32,404 nt of DNA from Gnetum montanum (GCA_015680685.1 MNCI01010715.1:234946-267349); one strand, 5' to 3'; positions 20,899 through 32,363 are shown, counted from the first letter of the stretch. A program made the numbers and translations. The notes: generated by a model from the letters alone, not told the origin.

Positions 20899-21082
20899 TT
20901 GGTCCTTGTTGACTTATTAACCAAGTCTACTCATTTCTTGACTATAAAGAAAACTACTAGTTCAAATCTTATGGTGTAGTTATTTATCTCTGAGATACTA
21001 CAATTTCATGGCATTTGATGAAGATTGTCTTTGATTGTGATGCCAAGTTTTGTTTTTATTTTTTATATGCATTCTTGAAGAG
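20899..21082 (+). pseudogene. Chromovirus integrase core, left part
   Basis: The plus strand encodes VDLLTKSTHFL (from about 20908), the first catalytic-Asp motif of Ty3/Gypsy chromovirus (Tekay/Del-like) integrase. About 50 codons on, DCDAKF stands at the second catalytic-Asp motif (family SDRDxxF). At least three stops interrupt the frame. The sequence breaks off at 21082 exactly at the start of element X and resumes at 30083. The left side is cut at about 20898, with no reverse transcriptase upstream. Confidence 0.75.
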
Positions 21083-21947
21083 TGATGAAGCATTCTTTTA
21101 CAAGTGTTATGACATCATAGTTGTGATGTTGTATATCTTCATATAATATCGCAAATATGATGTATTTGGGGTTGGTAACGTTTATAAATACCACCCACCT
21201 ACTGCATTAAATATACCATTTTAATCTCATAGTAGCAAAACTATTGTAGTTTTGTTCCATAGAAGTTGGAGTTTATCAATGAATGCTTTTAGCATGGTAT
21301 GAACTAATTTAACAGAGTATTGATTTGAGTGTTATGTATCTAGACACATTGCATGACTGACAATAAAGATTGAGATTATTCCATTTCATTATCACTTTAA
21401 CATAGCATAGAATTTACATTTGATGTAATGTATTTCAAATGGAACTTAGTTTAATGTTTACTTTTATGCACACTTAATTGTTAATTTAAGATTAAATGTA
21501 TGATATTTATGATAGCATAAGTATAACTACCATCAAGCATAATGTGTATCTTCTAGTAATCCTAGTAGTGCTCTTACTTAACTAGACTAGTAAAAATCAC
21601 TTGGTAACCAAGTTTATGTGAATCTAAGATGTATACAATAAACCAAGAATGGATGCTTAGCCCCTAGGATAACTTAGCCGTTAGTTTTTTCATTAGCTTA
21701 ATTTAGAATTAATTTTTATATTTTAATAACATTTTAGTCATGCTTGCAACATCAATATTATATGCCTCAGTTACACTTATTCATATGCATTAAAAGCTAC
21801 ACGAGTATAATTGGGAAGATTACAACTTTTAATTAAATGCTTAGTTGTTTAGGTATCATGCTAGTTTAGTCCATGGATTACAATAAGGATACTTGCATAT
21901 GCTTGTGATTTGTATGGTTGGGCATTGGGATTGCTTATCACTCATCC
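21083..21947 (+). repeat. 5' LTR of element X (865 bp)
   Basis: It starts TGATGAAGC and ends ACTCATCC, probably from TCATCA, which would mirror the start. A TATA box (TATAAATA, 21183-21190) lies 100 bp in. The first ~600 bp match 25828-26430 and the last ~140 bp match 29935-30077, including TTGGGCATT.GGATTGCTT. The primer site follows directly. Confidence 0.8.
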
Positions 21948-21948
21948 T

Positions 21949-21994
21949 TAGTACCATTACCATGGATCGAACCTAGGTCATCCTCGTGATAAAT
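21949..21994 (+). other. Primer binding site complementary to tRNA-Asp, extended to about 46 nt
   Basis: The sequence after the LTR aligns without gaps to the complement of plant tRNA-Asp(GUC) from its CCA end through the T arm to the anticodon (recalled tRNA sequence). GGATCGAACC (21964-21973) is unchanged. Most of the roughly 14 mismatches are C-to-T or G-to-A. Only the first 18 nt are needed as a primer site. On the minus strand the block shows an intact B box, GGTTCGATCC. Confidence 0.7.
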
Positions 21995-23970
21995 CCCTCA
22001 TGGCTAGAGTGATCGTGGAGCTAAACTTTGGATCATGTATTGAGTTTGCGTAATAGAAGATATGAAAGCAATTACAAGATTCTCTATTTTGGCCACCTCT
22101 TTTGGTCAACGAAGATTGATATCTTGGGGAAATGTATTAATTTTGGCATAAGCAAGAAGATGTCATGGTCAAGAATGAGAAAATTATAGTGTTCTATGTT
22201 GTAGATGTTATTGCTACAGTGTTAGGATTGCTTAACATGGGTACAAAAACTATTTTGATTTTCACCCAGTCTAATCATAAAAACCATAAGTCTATAATTA
22301 GAGAGAGCTTATAAAGACATGAAAAAGTAGATGGGGCCAAGTTAAGAGTATCAAAAAATAATTTCAATATATAGACCTATCACATCTATCCCACTAAGCA
22401 CATGAATAAGATATCAACCTATGTAACTAAGGGAAGTACCTAGCCAACATAGCTCATCTACTTCTCTAAGAGATTCAATGTTAATTCAAGAAGAAGAAAA
22501 CTAGTAGAAAACACTTCCATTTATATGCCTCATCAGGAAGCTTTGTAGGCGAGTTGAGATATTGGGTTATATAAATGATGTGATAGGAGGGATCCAAATG
22601 CATCATACTTAGAAATGATAAAGCCTGTACTAGTGAAGGATTAGGTTAAATTAGCTCCTAGTGTTAAGATTCCATAAAGCACACCTATGACAAAAACATG
22701 TGGTGCAAGATGAAGTACTCATGTTCCTACAATAGATCCTGGAATCTACCATCATGCAATGAGTCCTCTACAAGAGAAGTCATAGGTTGCAAGCTAGAGG
22801 GCTAGAGACTTTTGATAATGTTTAGGTGCATCTTTTGATGAACTTGAAGTCTTCAAGGAATCTTGGTATAACCCACAAGGGATTATTAGACCACACAAAT
22901 TTTTGGAAATGCAATTGCATTCCAAGTTATCCTTGCAACTGATAATGGGGCTACAATCTCAATTATGCTCCATGAAGACTAGGAAGATGTTGCTAAGGAT
23001 GTTGCAGAATATGTTAATGCTACCTTAAACATTTTTGTGGCTCCCATTCTTGACTTTACCAATGCCAAGGAAGTTTGATATCCTACTAGTGTTGAAGGAG
23101 CTAATGAATTAATAAGTGCAGCAAAGGACGAAGATGCCTTGGACTAATTACTCCAAATTGGTCAAGTTATTGAAGATATTTTTGAGATCTCTAGAAATGT
23201 TCAAATAATCTAATCTAAACTAATTTAGGTTAAGGGGAAGTTTGTGCTCCTCAAAACCCAACTATAGCATGCAAAAACAAAGATCCAATAATTACATGAT
23301 GAGGTGGCCTAACTTCATGTTTAGTTACATGAATTGGCTTGATTCATGGCATTAAAGTTTTTTAGAAACTTTAAAATTAAGGAAGTCAAATGTCTCATCA
23401 CCAAGCAATACGAATTGGAAATTAAATAGAAGAAAGCCACTTGAAATGTATTTTATACTAATCCCCACTCCTATTCTATTTTAAAAGAACATAATCATGT
23501 TGGAGGAAGAGAATAAGGGACTAATAGTAGAGAACAAGAGGTTAAAATATATCATAAAAGAGAAAGAACACATGGAGACTTAGCTAAGTTACATTTGGGA
23601 ACAGTTTGTAAAGGTAGATGCAAGCATCAAAAGGTTACCATGGAATAATAGAAATTTATCAATGATAGAGCTCTATGCATTGAAACAAAGGTTTGCAATT
23701 GAAATTAAAATATAGGAAAATGAGATCATCAAGTAGAATATGTTTAAAAGATATCACAAGGAACAAGTGGATCTCCAGAAGAAGATCAATGAGAAAGAGA
23801 TAAGGACAATCAAGTCTCACATCGATGTTGCTTTGCAACAAATTTCTAATGCTACCTAGAAAAGCATTCCTAATGGACTCACAAGGATATCCCAAATAGA
23901 AATTAAAACTACAAATTAGTAGATAGAAGAGCTAATGCACTACATGAAGCTTGTGAATTTTAGATATGCA
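21995..23970 (+). other. Internal region of element X, decayed, with a Glu/Lys-rich coiled-coil-like stretch
   Basis: No gag, protease, reverse transcriptase or integrase signature was recognised. Several plus-strand frames are rich in Glu, Lys, Asn and Leu, for example a 28-codon open stretch from ATG 23497 beginning MLEEENKGL, and further coiled-coil-like segments to about 23900. These suggest a decayed structural ORF. Many stops interrupt them. Element X may have been non-autonomous, or its pol may have been lost. Confidence 0.4.
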
Positions 23971-23974
23971 TTGT

Positions 23975-25110
23975 GATAAGAATAATCATGAATTAGAGAT
24001 TTGACATAACCCTACGAAAACATAAGCTAAACGTTCCATGACCAACAAATCAACTAAAGAAATAATTCTATAAGTCGAAAGGGAACTTATAGATCATTAG
24101 AAATTCCAATAATTTGAGGCAGTGTTTTTACTAAACATGAGAAAAGCAACAAGCAGAAATAAATGTGTGGAATAGCTTGTGAAGCAGAGTAGATGTTAAG
24201 GAAAAAATGAAAAGAAAGTATGCACAACACATTATGAAAGAGAATGTTTTGAAGAATATGAAAAGAATAGAGTGTATGTAGCTAAAAAGAGATAGAAACA
24301 TGAAACAAAGCAAAAGAAAATATGTTGAAAACTATGCCCTTAAATGTAGAAATTAGAAAAGTGGAATATCCTGAGAGAGAACCTAGGAGGATGTGAAAGA
24401 AAATCTTGCAAGATGAAAGGATCAGGGATCAGGGATGATTGATGAGGATCTACATTACCTCATTCTCTCTTTTGATGCATGTGCCTAATGAAAATTTGGC
24501 CGAACTACTACATGTTGGTAATATGCAATAATAGGGAATTGAATCAAATATGCATCAATGTAGATTTAAGAGGATTCTTTTGGTGTCACGAGGTTATCAC
24601 GAAGGGGATATAATGTATCAATAGGAAGAGGAGAGAATCAGAAATGAATTCTAAGAAATTGAAATTTACATAAAGTTTTTAAATAATTGCTATAAAAGTG
24701 GTTGTTTCATAGAGAGATTGAGTCTTCAAAAAGTTTTCTAATTGTCAATGTTCCAACTGCTAACCCATTTTTGTTTAGGGATATCCTCCTATATATAGGT
24801 TATAAATGCCTTGTAGATTATAAAGAAATGATGCATTGAGGTTCATAGAATCTTCTAGAAGATTATGAATAGGAGAAATGACATGTAGTTGTAGTAGACA
24901 TCGGAAATATAGTTGATATAGAAAATGACATTGGACATTAAAAGCAGGATTGACATTGGACATTGAAGAGCAAAATGATACTATACGTTGAGGACAAATT
25001 GCTAAAGAAGCTAAATTCATAATTACCGCAGGAGATGACATTAGACATCAAAACTAAAGACTAGGAATAAGCATCTCAAAATAATGCTAAAAATGATGTA
25101 TGACATTATT
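23975..25110 (+). repeat. Direct repeat D, copy 1 (about 1.13 kb)
   Basis: It is collinear with 26430-27678. Shared landmarks include AAGGGAACTT, TTAGAAAT.CCAATAAT.TGAGG, AAACATGAG, GATGCATGTGC, GGTATCAATGTATCA-like runs, the TATA-like CCTATATATAGG (24788-24799) and TAAATG.CTTGTAGA...AAAGAAATGAT. The promoter-like core about 800 bp in suggests that D is an LTR of a further family. Termini and target duplication are not resolved. Confidence 0.65.
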
Positions 25111-25827
25111 TATGATGAATGCTAGAGAAGAACTAGAAACAACATGGTTGATGATGTAGAATGTTGAATTTGAATTGCTAAGGATGACTTTAAGCTGAAA
25201 AGCCATGGAGTAAATCCAGAACTTTGACTTATGCAGAAAAAGCCAATGTTGATACAACAATATGCTAACCTTACCATGTTGATAGCTAGCTATCGTAGAA
25301 ATAAAGTGAAGAAATAAGTTGCAATAACCTTTGTATTATTTAATCATGAGAATAAATTAAAAAAAGTGAAAGTGTAACTATTTGATTTGTAGTTTGTACA
25401 AGCTAACAAATATTTTTCAATTTGCCATGTCTATGAAAGATCCCCACATCTACCAACCTAGGAAATTTAACTTGGATAATTGATGATTCATAGATAGACA
25501 TTGAGAAGTAATAGATGATCCTTAACCATTTTCACATGAAGGATCAGGTTACTACTCCACTATAGGAGGTACCATAAGAAGAGGAGCTGCCACTACTTGG
25601 AACAACATGAAGGCTTGGTATCAGAAAAAGGATTTGAAAACCTACAATTTTGTAATCTTTTTAATATGTATTTAGTATTTTTTTTTGTTTTATAAACCAC
25701 TTAAATAAATAATGTAATATGACATTCAAGTTAGTTAGTTAGTTAATTCACCTTCACAATTTTGTAACAAACTTTGTCTTAATTTATTTTTAACTTGAGG
25801 ACGAGTTTTCAGTTAATTTAGAAGATA
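25111..25827 (+). other. 3' part of the internal region of element X
   Basis: This AT-rich sequence contains a short gag-like Trp/Lys stretch near 25585-25650. CTTGAGGACGAGTTTTC near 25795 is a phrase common just ahead of gypsy 3' LTRs. A clear polypurine tract directly before 25828 was not seen. Confidence 0.4.
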
Positions 25828-26430
25828 TGATAAAGCATTTTTTTGCATGTGATATGATGTTGTAGCTACAATGCTATAGTTGTGATGTTGTATGTCTTTA
25901 TACGATGTCAGAGATATGATGTATTCAGGTTTGGTAAGTCTATAAATACTATTGAAAGCATCCTTTTGATCCCATAGTAGTAGAACTCTTGTAGTTTTGC
26001 TTCATAGAAGTTATCATTTGTTGGTGAGTGCCTACAACATAGTATGAAATAAATGAATGAAATCTTTATTTGAGTGCTATGTACCTAGACACATTGCATA
26101 ACCAACAATAAAGATCAAGATTATTCCATTCCATTACAGCACTTTAGCATAACAAAAAATTTATGTTTAAGGAAATTTATTTTTAATGTAACTTAGTTTA
26201 ATGTTTACTTTCATGGACACTTAATTAGTAATTTGTGATTAAATGTACATTAGTTATGATGACAAAAGTACGATTGGTTTTGAGCATAATGCATATTGTT
26301 TGGTAATTTTTTTAGTGCTCTTACTTAGTTAACCTAGTAGTAATCACTTGGTAACCTAGTGATGATTATGTAAGTTCAAGATGTGTAGGGTAAACTAAGA
26401 ATGGATGTCAATTGGTTAGGATAGTGTTGC
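25828..26430 (+). repeat. 3' LTR of element X, first part
   Basis: It begins TGATAAAGCATT and follows the 5' LTR for about 600 bp: the TATA box at 25941-25948 (113 bp in), ACACATTGCAT, CAATAAAGAT.AAGATTATTCCAT, AACTTAGTTTAATGTTTACTTT and ACTTGGTAACC. Similarity fades after GGATA (26421) where direct repeat D copy 2 begins. The missing tail of about 140 bp or more is found at 29935-30077. Confidence 0.75.
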
Positions 26431-27678
26431 AATTAGAATCATTGTACACTTGAGATGTAGAATAAGCTTATTTGAAATGAGCTAAGCATCCCATGATTAC
26501 TAAATGGTCTAAAGAATAAATCTCTAAATTAAAAGGGAACTTGCAAATTGTTAGAAATCCCAATAATATGAGGTAATATTTTTGCCAAACATGAGGTGAT
26601 AATAAATGAGAAAGATAGTGTGAAATATTTGATAGAAGTGGAATAAACATAACATGAGAGAAATAGTATATGTTTGATGCAATGTGAAAAATGTTATGCA
26701 TAATAAGATGTGTGAAGAAACATAATATATGTGGCTAAGAAAAGAAAAATCATGAAACAAGGTAGAAAATAATCTAATAAATCAAAGAAACAAATCATGT
26801 CCCTATGTCAAAACAATAGCAATGTAGATTTGTTATATAATTTATACAAATTTAGAAAGGGAAGTGTAAATCTAAGAAAATAGAATGACTAGGAAGGAGC
26901 CTAGGAAACTGCAATAACAATCCTTTGAGATGAAGTCATGGGATCAATAATGATTAGCAAGAAGCTATGTTACCCAGTTTCTTTTTTTGTGATGCATGTG
27001 CTTGATGAATATCTCAATCGTACATGAATTGTTGTAAATTGGGACTTAAGAAATTATAAAGAAAAGGGATTGAATCAAATCTGTGCATGGATCTAGATCC
27101 AATGAGATTCTTCATGTGTTAGGAGGATAACACAAAGGGGATACAATGTATCAGCAAGATGGGAAAAGGAGTATCAGAGAATTCTTAAGTCTAAAAAGTG
27201 CATAGAGATCTTGATGTGTAGTGAAGCAATCACAAAAAGAACTGCTGTTACAAAGAGCTTTATCTTCATTTAGAGGTTGAGAAGATTATCAATCTTTAGA
27301 AATGATTAGTTATTAGTATTTAACCAGTGCTCAAATGTTTTCTAACCCTTTTTTGTTTAGGGGTATTCTTCTATTTATAGATCATAAATGTCTTGTAGAC
27401 CACAAAGAAATGATCCGTTAGGATCACAAAATTTCTAAAATGTTTTGGATAGAAGAAATGATGTGCATAATTATAGTAGATGTTGAAAATGTAGCTAATG
27501 TGAGAAGTGACATTGGGCATCAAAAGTAGGATTGATGCTAGATGTCAAAGAGTAAAATGACATTGAATGCTAAAAAACTAAAGTTGAAATTGATGTAAGA
27601 GATGATACTAGGTGTTGAAACTGGAGGTTGAGAAGTAAACATCCAAAATGATGCTGTAAATGATGTGAGACGTCATTT
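26430..27678 (+). repeat. Direct repeat D, copy 2 (about 1.25 kb)
   Basis: This is the homologue of 23975-25110, with the promoter-like core CTATTTATAG at 27371-27380. It is joined on the left to the broken X LTR and on the right, near 27678, to Tat-like integrase sequence that begins mid-domain. Both junctions look abrupt, as expected for insertion or recombination. Confidence 0.65.
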
Positions 27679-27938
27679 TTTAGGGACACTTAATCCAATT
27701 GAGTCTAAGATAATCCTTGGCCAAGTTTATTTAGGAGTTTATGGTGAACACTTAGGATGACGATCCTTGGATGCTTATATTATTTCTCTAAGCTATTGGT
27801 GGCTAACCTTAGCTAAAGATGCTTATAATCTAGTCAATACATGTAATACCTACCAAAGACATGCATTGCTTATTTATCTTCCTTTACAAGAGCTTAACAT
27901 ATCTTAAATAACATGATCATTTCAAAAATTGGATCTAG

Positions 27939-28987
27939 TGTAGGGACACCTCTTTCAATCCCCTTGTTCTACCCTACATGCTATGTGTTGTTTTGTGTTG
28001 ATTTTGTTGAGGATGATTCTTGGATGTTTTGGCATGTTTCGGGATGTTTTTGGCTCACTTTGATCAATTTAGGGGGTTCTAAGATCTATGGGAACTTGTT
28101 TGGAGGCATTTGAAGGTTCTTGGTACCAAAACGAGCAATTTTATTCTTAGCATCTATAAGATAAACGTTCAAATAGCAAGATGGATGTCCAACCTTAGAT
28201 ATTTAATTAGAAGTGTGGATGCCCAAAGATCATATATACATCCACCAAAAATAGTAGACGTCTTCCTTGAGCGTTTCATTTTCACAGTAGACATCTAAGC
28301 AAAACCATAGATGACCTAGATGCATGGGGGAACTTTTGAAAATATTCATTCTAGTTTAGGAAATAGCCAAAGCAAGATGGAAACAATTAAGGAGAAGGTG
28401 AAAAGACTTGGAAAACATTAAAGAATCTCAAGTTGAGTTGAGGAAAGGTTTCTAGGGTTTTTATCTTTCGATTGCTTATAAATATTGATGTAATTCACCA
28501 TTGTTAGTGCCTTTGTTCCAAGTGTCGAAGTGCCAAACACCAAAGGCCGAAGTGCATACCGTCAAAGGCCAAACATCCTAATAGAGAGTAAGAGAGAGAG
28601 CTCTTGAGGAAAGAGAACTTGTGCAAGGGAGAAGAGCTTGTGCAAGAAGAGAGCTTGTGCAAGGAAGTTGAGTGAGAGGCAAGGGAGAGCACTTGAAAGA
28701 GGTTAAGAGAATCTCTTATAAGTGACTTGTTATGAGCTTAGGATCCATTTTGAGAAATTAAAGATTAGGAGAGGATAAGTGTGACCTCTAAGATCCTTGG
28801 GAGAGTTATGAGTTGAGCTTGGCTCCTCATCTTTGATGTATTTTCTATGTATTTCTAAGAATTTTCTCAATAAAAGAGAATTTTTATATATTTCATTGTG
28901 TTGTTTTTACTTTCTAAGCTAAATTTGCTTGGAAGTTATGGATTGGATCCTATTGGGGTATATTGAGGTGCAACCCCTGCACCGGGT
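27939..28987 (+). mobile_element. 1049-bp insertion (LTR-like) with TSD TCTAG
   Basis: The insert starts TGTAGGGAC and is flanked by TCTAG at 27934-27938 and 28988-28992. Removing it and one TCTAG rejoins the integrase frame at the expected family spacing. Inside are a TATA box (28477-28483) and AATAAA (28869-28874) in the order and spacing of an LTR, with no coding motif. The 3' end reads ACCGGGT rather than the usual CA, so either the end is non-canonical or this is another element type. Confidence 0.75.
28477..28483 (+). promoter_or_regulatory. TATA box of the 1049-bp insertion
   Basis: TATAAAT lies in the context GATTGCTTATAAATATTGATG, about 540 bp into the insertion. AATAAA follows about 390 bp later. 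Confidence 0.45.
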
Positions 28988-29934
28988 TCTAGATCTCTTA
29001 GGTGCCATTAATCCTTCTTCATATGTTGGGCACTAATTTATTGTGATTGCTATGGAATATTTTACTAAGTAGGTTGAAGCTATTTCTTTGTGTTCTATAA
29101 AGTCTCGCTTCAATTGTGATTTCATTCTTGACCACATAAGAATCTACTTTGGTATACCTTTCAAAATTATAACTCATAGTAGACCTTAGTTGAAAAGTAA
29201 GGAGGTAGCTAATTTTTGCTTCATGTATCACATCACCTAGTCATTTTCATCACCTTATTACCCTCAATCTAATGGTCAAGCCAAGTTGACTAATAAAACT
29301 CTCATCCATTTCCTTCATACTGTAGTCAATAAAGCTAAACATAATTGGCATATGCAACTATTCCATGCTCTTTGGGTCTACCATACCACTTTTCATATAG
29401 CCACTAGTCGTACCCCATATTTTCTAACCTATGTTTTTGTGGCAATCTTACTAGTTAAGCCTTATATCCCGTATCTTCATGTTGCTCTTCATGATTAGTA
29501 TTGAAATTAAGACAACAATAGCATGCAATGTGTTTAGTTGGATCTTCTAGAAGAACAATGATAAGCTACTTTCAACATTTACATGAATATCAAGTAGATA
29601 TTTAACATTGTCATTTTAGACACATCAGAATTAGAGAGATTCATGAAAGTGATTTAATCCTTCATCATTTTTGAACTCTAGAGATACAAAGTTTTCTCCC
29701 AGTTGGTAAGATCCTATCTTGGTGGTTTAATCTTTGCAAAATGAATCATATATTCTATCTAATTTGGAAGGATATCAATATCTAGATTTCATCAACAAAA
29801 GCTTCCTAAACCACTACTATATGTAGCCAACTACTTTATCATAATGTTTGATACCTATTGATTGTTTAAGATTGAATGTGTGTTCTTTTGGGAGTATTTT
29901 GCTCTTTATCAATTTTCTCTATTATGACAAGATA

Positions 29935-30077
29935 CATACTATATTAGGTTAACAACTTATGATAGATCACTAAGTTATCTAGGCATCCCACTAGTATAAT
30001 CCATGAATTATGACTAGGTCACTTTCATACACTTGTAATTTGCATAGTTGGGCATTAGGATTGCTTGCCACTCATTA
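29935..30077 (+). repeat. 3' LTR of element X, last part
   Basis: It matches the end of the 5' LTR: TTAG.TGT/TATCTAGGCATC, AT.CCATG.ATTA, ACTTGTAATTTGCAT.GTTGGGCATTAGGATTGCTT, ending CACTCATTA before the target duplication AAGAG. Similarity further left than about 29935 is weak. Confidence 0.7.
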
Positions 30078-30082
30078 AAGAG

Positions 30083-30894
30083 CTTCACAACTAAATTGAA
30101 CTTAAGTTTAGCATATCATCCTTACATGGATATGTAAGTTGAGTGGCTTAACTAGGTACTAGAGGACATGTTGAGATCATTCATTCTTTTGTATTCAAAG
30201 AGCTTAGATAGACTACTATCATTGATAAAATTTTCCTATAATAATAGTTATTAAGCTAGTTTGAAGGAAGTATCATATGAGGCTTTTTATGGTAGGTCAT
30301 GTAGGGCCCCATTTTGTTGGAATTCCATGGAGGATTTGCAATAGGTTAGTATGGAAATAGTGGTATAGGCGATAGGTCAAATCAAGGAAATTTCGAAATG
30401 GCTTAAAGTAACTCAAAATTAATAGGCAAGCTACAATAATGGTAGACGAGGAACATTTGATTTTACAGCTTGGGATAAGATGTTCCTACATATGTCTCCT
30501 CTAAAAGTCATCAAAACTTCAATAGGAGGAAACCTTGCTCCTCGTTATATAGGTTCATTCAAGATGTTGTAGCGGATGGATGATGTCACCTATCGTGTCA
30601 ATTTATTTTCATAGCTTTCTAGCATACATGACATGTTTTACATGTCTATGCTGTGGAAGTATGTAGTAGATGACAACCATGTGGTCAACTAGTTTGAAGT
30701 ATAACTTCAAGCTAATACTTCTTATGTGGAATGTTTGATTAGAATTGTGGACTAAATGGAGTGTAGGCTATGAAGCAAGGTTGTTTGATGATCAAAGTCT
30801 TGTGGAGCCATCACAATTTGTAAAAAGATACATGGAAGCTTAAGTTCATTGTATGTTCTACATATTCCAAGATCCTTTGAGAGGAAGATTCTTT
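30083..30894 (+). pseudogene. Chromovirus integrase, right part with C-terminal and chromodomain-like region
   Basis: The frame resumes with TKLNLSLAYHP, then VLEDMLRS, FSYNNSY, YEAFYGRSCRAP (about 30275), the C-terminal domain NLAPRYIGSF (about 30525), DVTYRVNL, MLWKYVVDD (about 30648) and a KVLWSHH...KDTWKA segment (about 30800), the chromodomain-region signature of Tekay/Del-like elements. Stops stand where relatives have Gln. It joins to 20899-21082 across element X. Confidence 0.8.
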
Positions 30895-30906
30895 AGAAAG
30901 GGAGGA
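30895..30906 (+). other. Polypurine tract of the chromovirus
   Basis: AGAAAGGGAGGA ends exactly at the TG start of the LTR at 30907, the expected site for plus-strand priming. Confidence 0.75.
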
Positions 30907-32363
30907 TGTAACACCCCATATTTTTGAATATTAGAGTTAGTATCTTTTATCATACTAGAGTGTGTTTTCTTTATGCTTATATCATAGATTTAGCTATTTG
31001 TATTTTGTATGGCATGCTGATATATGCTTTAGAGATGTATTTATGATTCATGTACTTTTACTAATGCTTTTATTTTTTTAATTTATGATTGGGTATTGTA
31101 CTAATTGGTTGAAAGAACTTGACAAGTTTTCATGGTGATTAATATAGCTTGGATATCTTTGACATGTATAGTTACATGTGTGTGCACCATGTATTTGTAT
31201 GCATATTTGATTCATTATGCTTTTAGTATTTTTATTGGTCAAGATACATGAGATGGTGAAATTATGAATTTTCATAAATTAGATTAATAATTGATATTTA
31301 ACAATTAGTATTTTATTGAATTTATTTTAGAAAAGTTATGCATACTATTTTTAGAATATTTAATTTATAGATTTTATTGAAATACATTTTTTTGTAAGAG
31401 AAGTAACGAGTGGATTGGATTGGCTATTCTTCGCTTTTATTTTAAAAATTTTCAGATTCTCTTATGGTTAGAATAATATATTTTCCATTAATTAGAAGTA
31501 GAAGCTTTGTTGGATTTGAGTCTTATGGTGGTTGCTTGTGTTGATGTGATTGTTGATTATGCTGATGAGATTGTTTGTGGCTATACATGCATTTATAATC
31601 TTGGTTTTTGTGCATCTTGGATAGGTTAGGATTCTTGACATTTTTTCATGTATTTTCTAGTTCAGTAGGTTTGTGCAATATTAATGGGGTGGTGGATTTT
31701 GTTAAAATTTATGTATGATCATTTAATACTTTTGAGATTGGGTATTGCTTGCATGGACAATGATTTATGGATTTTGTTCACTATTTTTCATGCATATAAT
31801 ATTTGTATTTTTAAGCATTACGAAGATTTCAAGGAAATAAGGGTTTTGTATTGATTTCATGTTTTTGATGTTTTGGATAAAGGTATTGCACATTTTGATG
31901 ATAATTTGATGCCATTATGATCATCTTGTCGATGGTCCTAATGGGCTTTGTACTTTTGCTGAAATTCTGAGTCTTTACTTCAATATGATCAATTTGGGAG
32001 TTTTGTCGTCTGTCTTATCTTTGGAAGCTTTGGATATTTTTCCTTTAGTTTGGTAGCTCATAGATGGTCATTGTGATGTTGTGGAATTACTATCTATGTC
32101 ACTTGGTAATTTGTCAACATTTGGGGATAATTTAGTATTAGTTTTTGGTTGTTTTGATTTTTCTACCAGAACCAAAAGTGTACAACGCATTATGGTGAGA
32201 TGCCAATAATGACCACAAGTTATGGTCAAGTCATGGTTGACTGAAAAGCTTCCAAATATTGTTTGTTTGTAGATCAAAAGTCTACAATGGGTTATGGCCA
32301 AGTCATCGTTGTTTGAAAACCCCAATTTGAGTTGATCATGGGTCAACCATCCTAGGTTGGATG

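Larger units (their letters stand above)
27679..29830 (+). pseudogene. Tat/Ogre-like gypsy integrase, interrupted
   Basis: The plus strand encodes, in order: the zinc-binding region (GEHLG near 27748, YWWLTLAKDAYN, CNTYQRHA near 27850), then after an insertion the core (EYFTK near 29055, SNGQAKLTNK near 29270, then a Trp-rich NWH...ALWVYHTT segment to 29500), and a C-terminal region (RIREIHESDLIL near 29625, PVGKILSWW near 29700). QRHA and the ALWxYHT pattern point to the Tat lineage. Several stops sit at former Gln or Trp codons. In a live element it inserts cDNA into the host genome. Confidence 0.75.
21083..30077 (+). mobile_element. LTR element X (8995 bp) inserted in the chromovirus integrase, TSD AAGAG
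   Basis: The outer ends are TGATGAAGC (21083) and ...CACTCATTA (30077), flanked by identical 5-mers AAGAG (21078-21082 and 30078-30082). Bringing the flanks together restores the spacing and frame of the integrase at the insertion point. A full 5' LTR, a tRNA-Asp-type primer site and an AT-rich internal region follow. The 3' LTR appears in two pieces (25828-26430 and about 29935-30077) separated by other retroelement DNA. No intact gag or pol survives. The primer type suggests the Tat/Athila side of Ty3/Gypsy; inference. Confidence 0.8.

Noticed and set aside
21949-22010. tRNA gene on the minus strand (intact B box)
   Set aside because: It directly follows an LTR and is complementary to tRNA-Asp, as expected of a primer site; the 5' half does not fold and mismatches are many.
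23497-23900. Functional coiled-coil protein gene
   Set aside because: Frequent stops and position inside element X point to a decayed element ORF.
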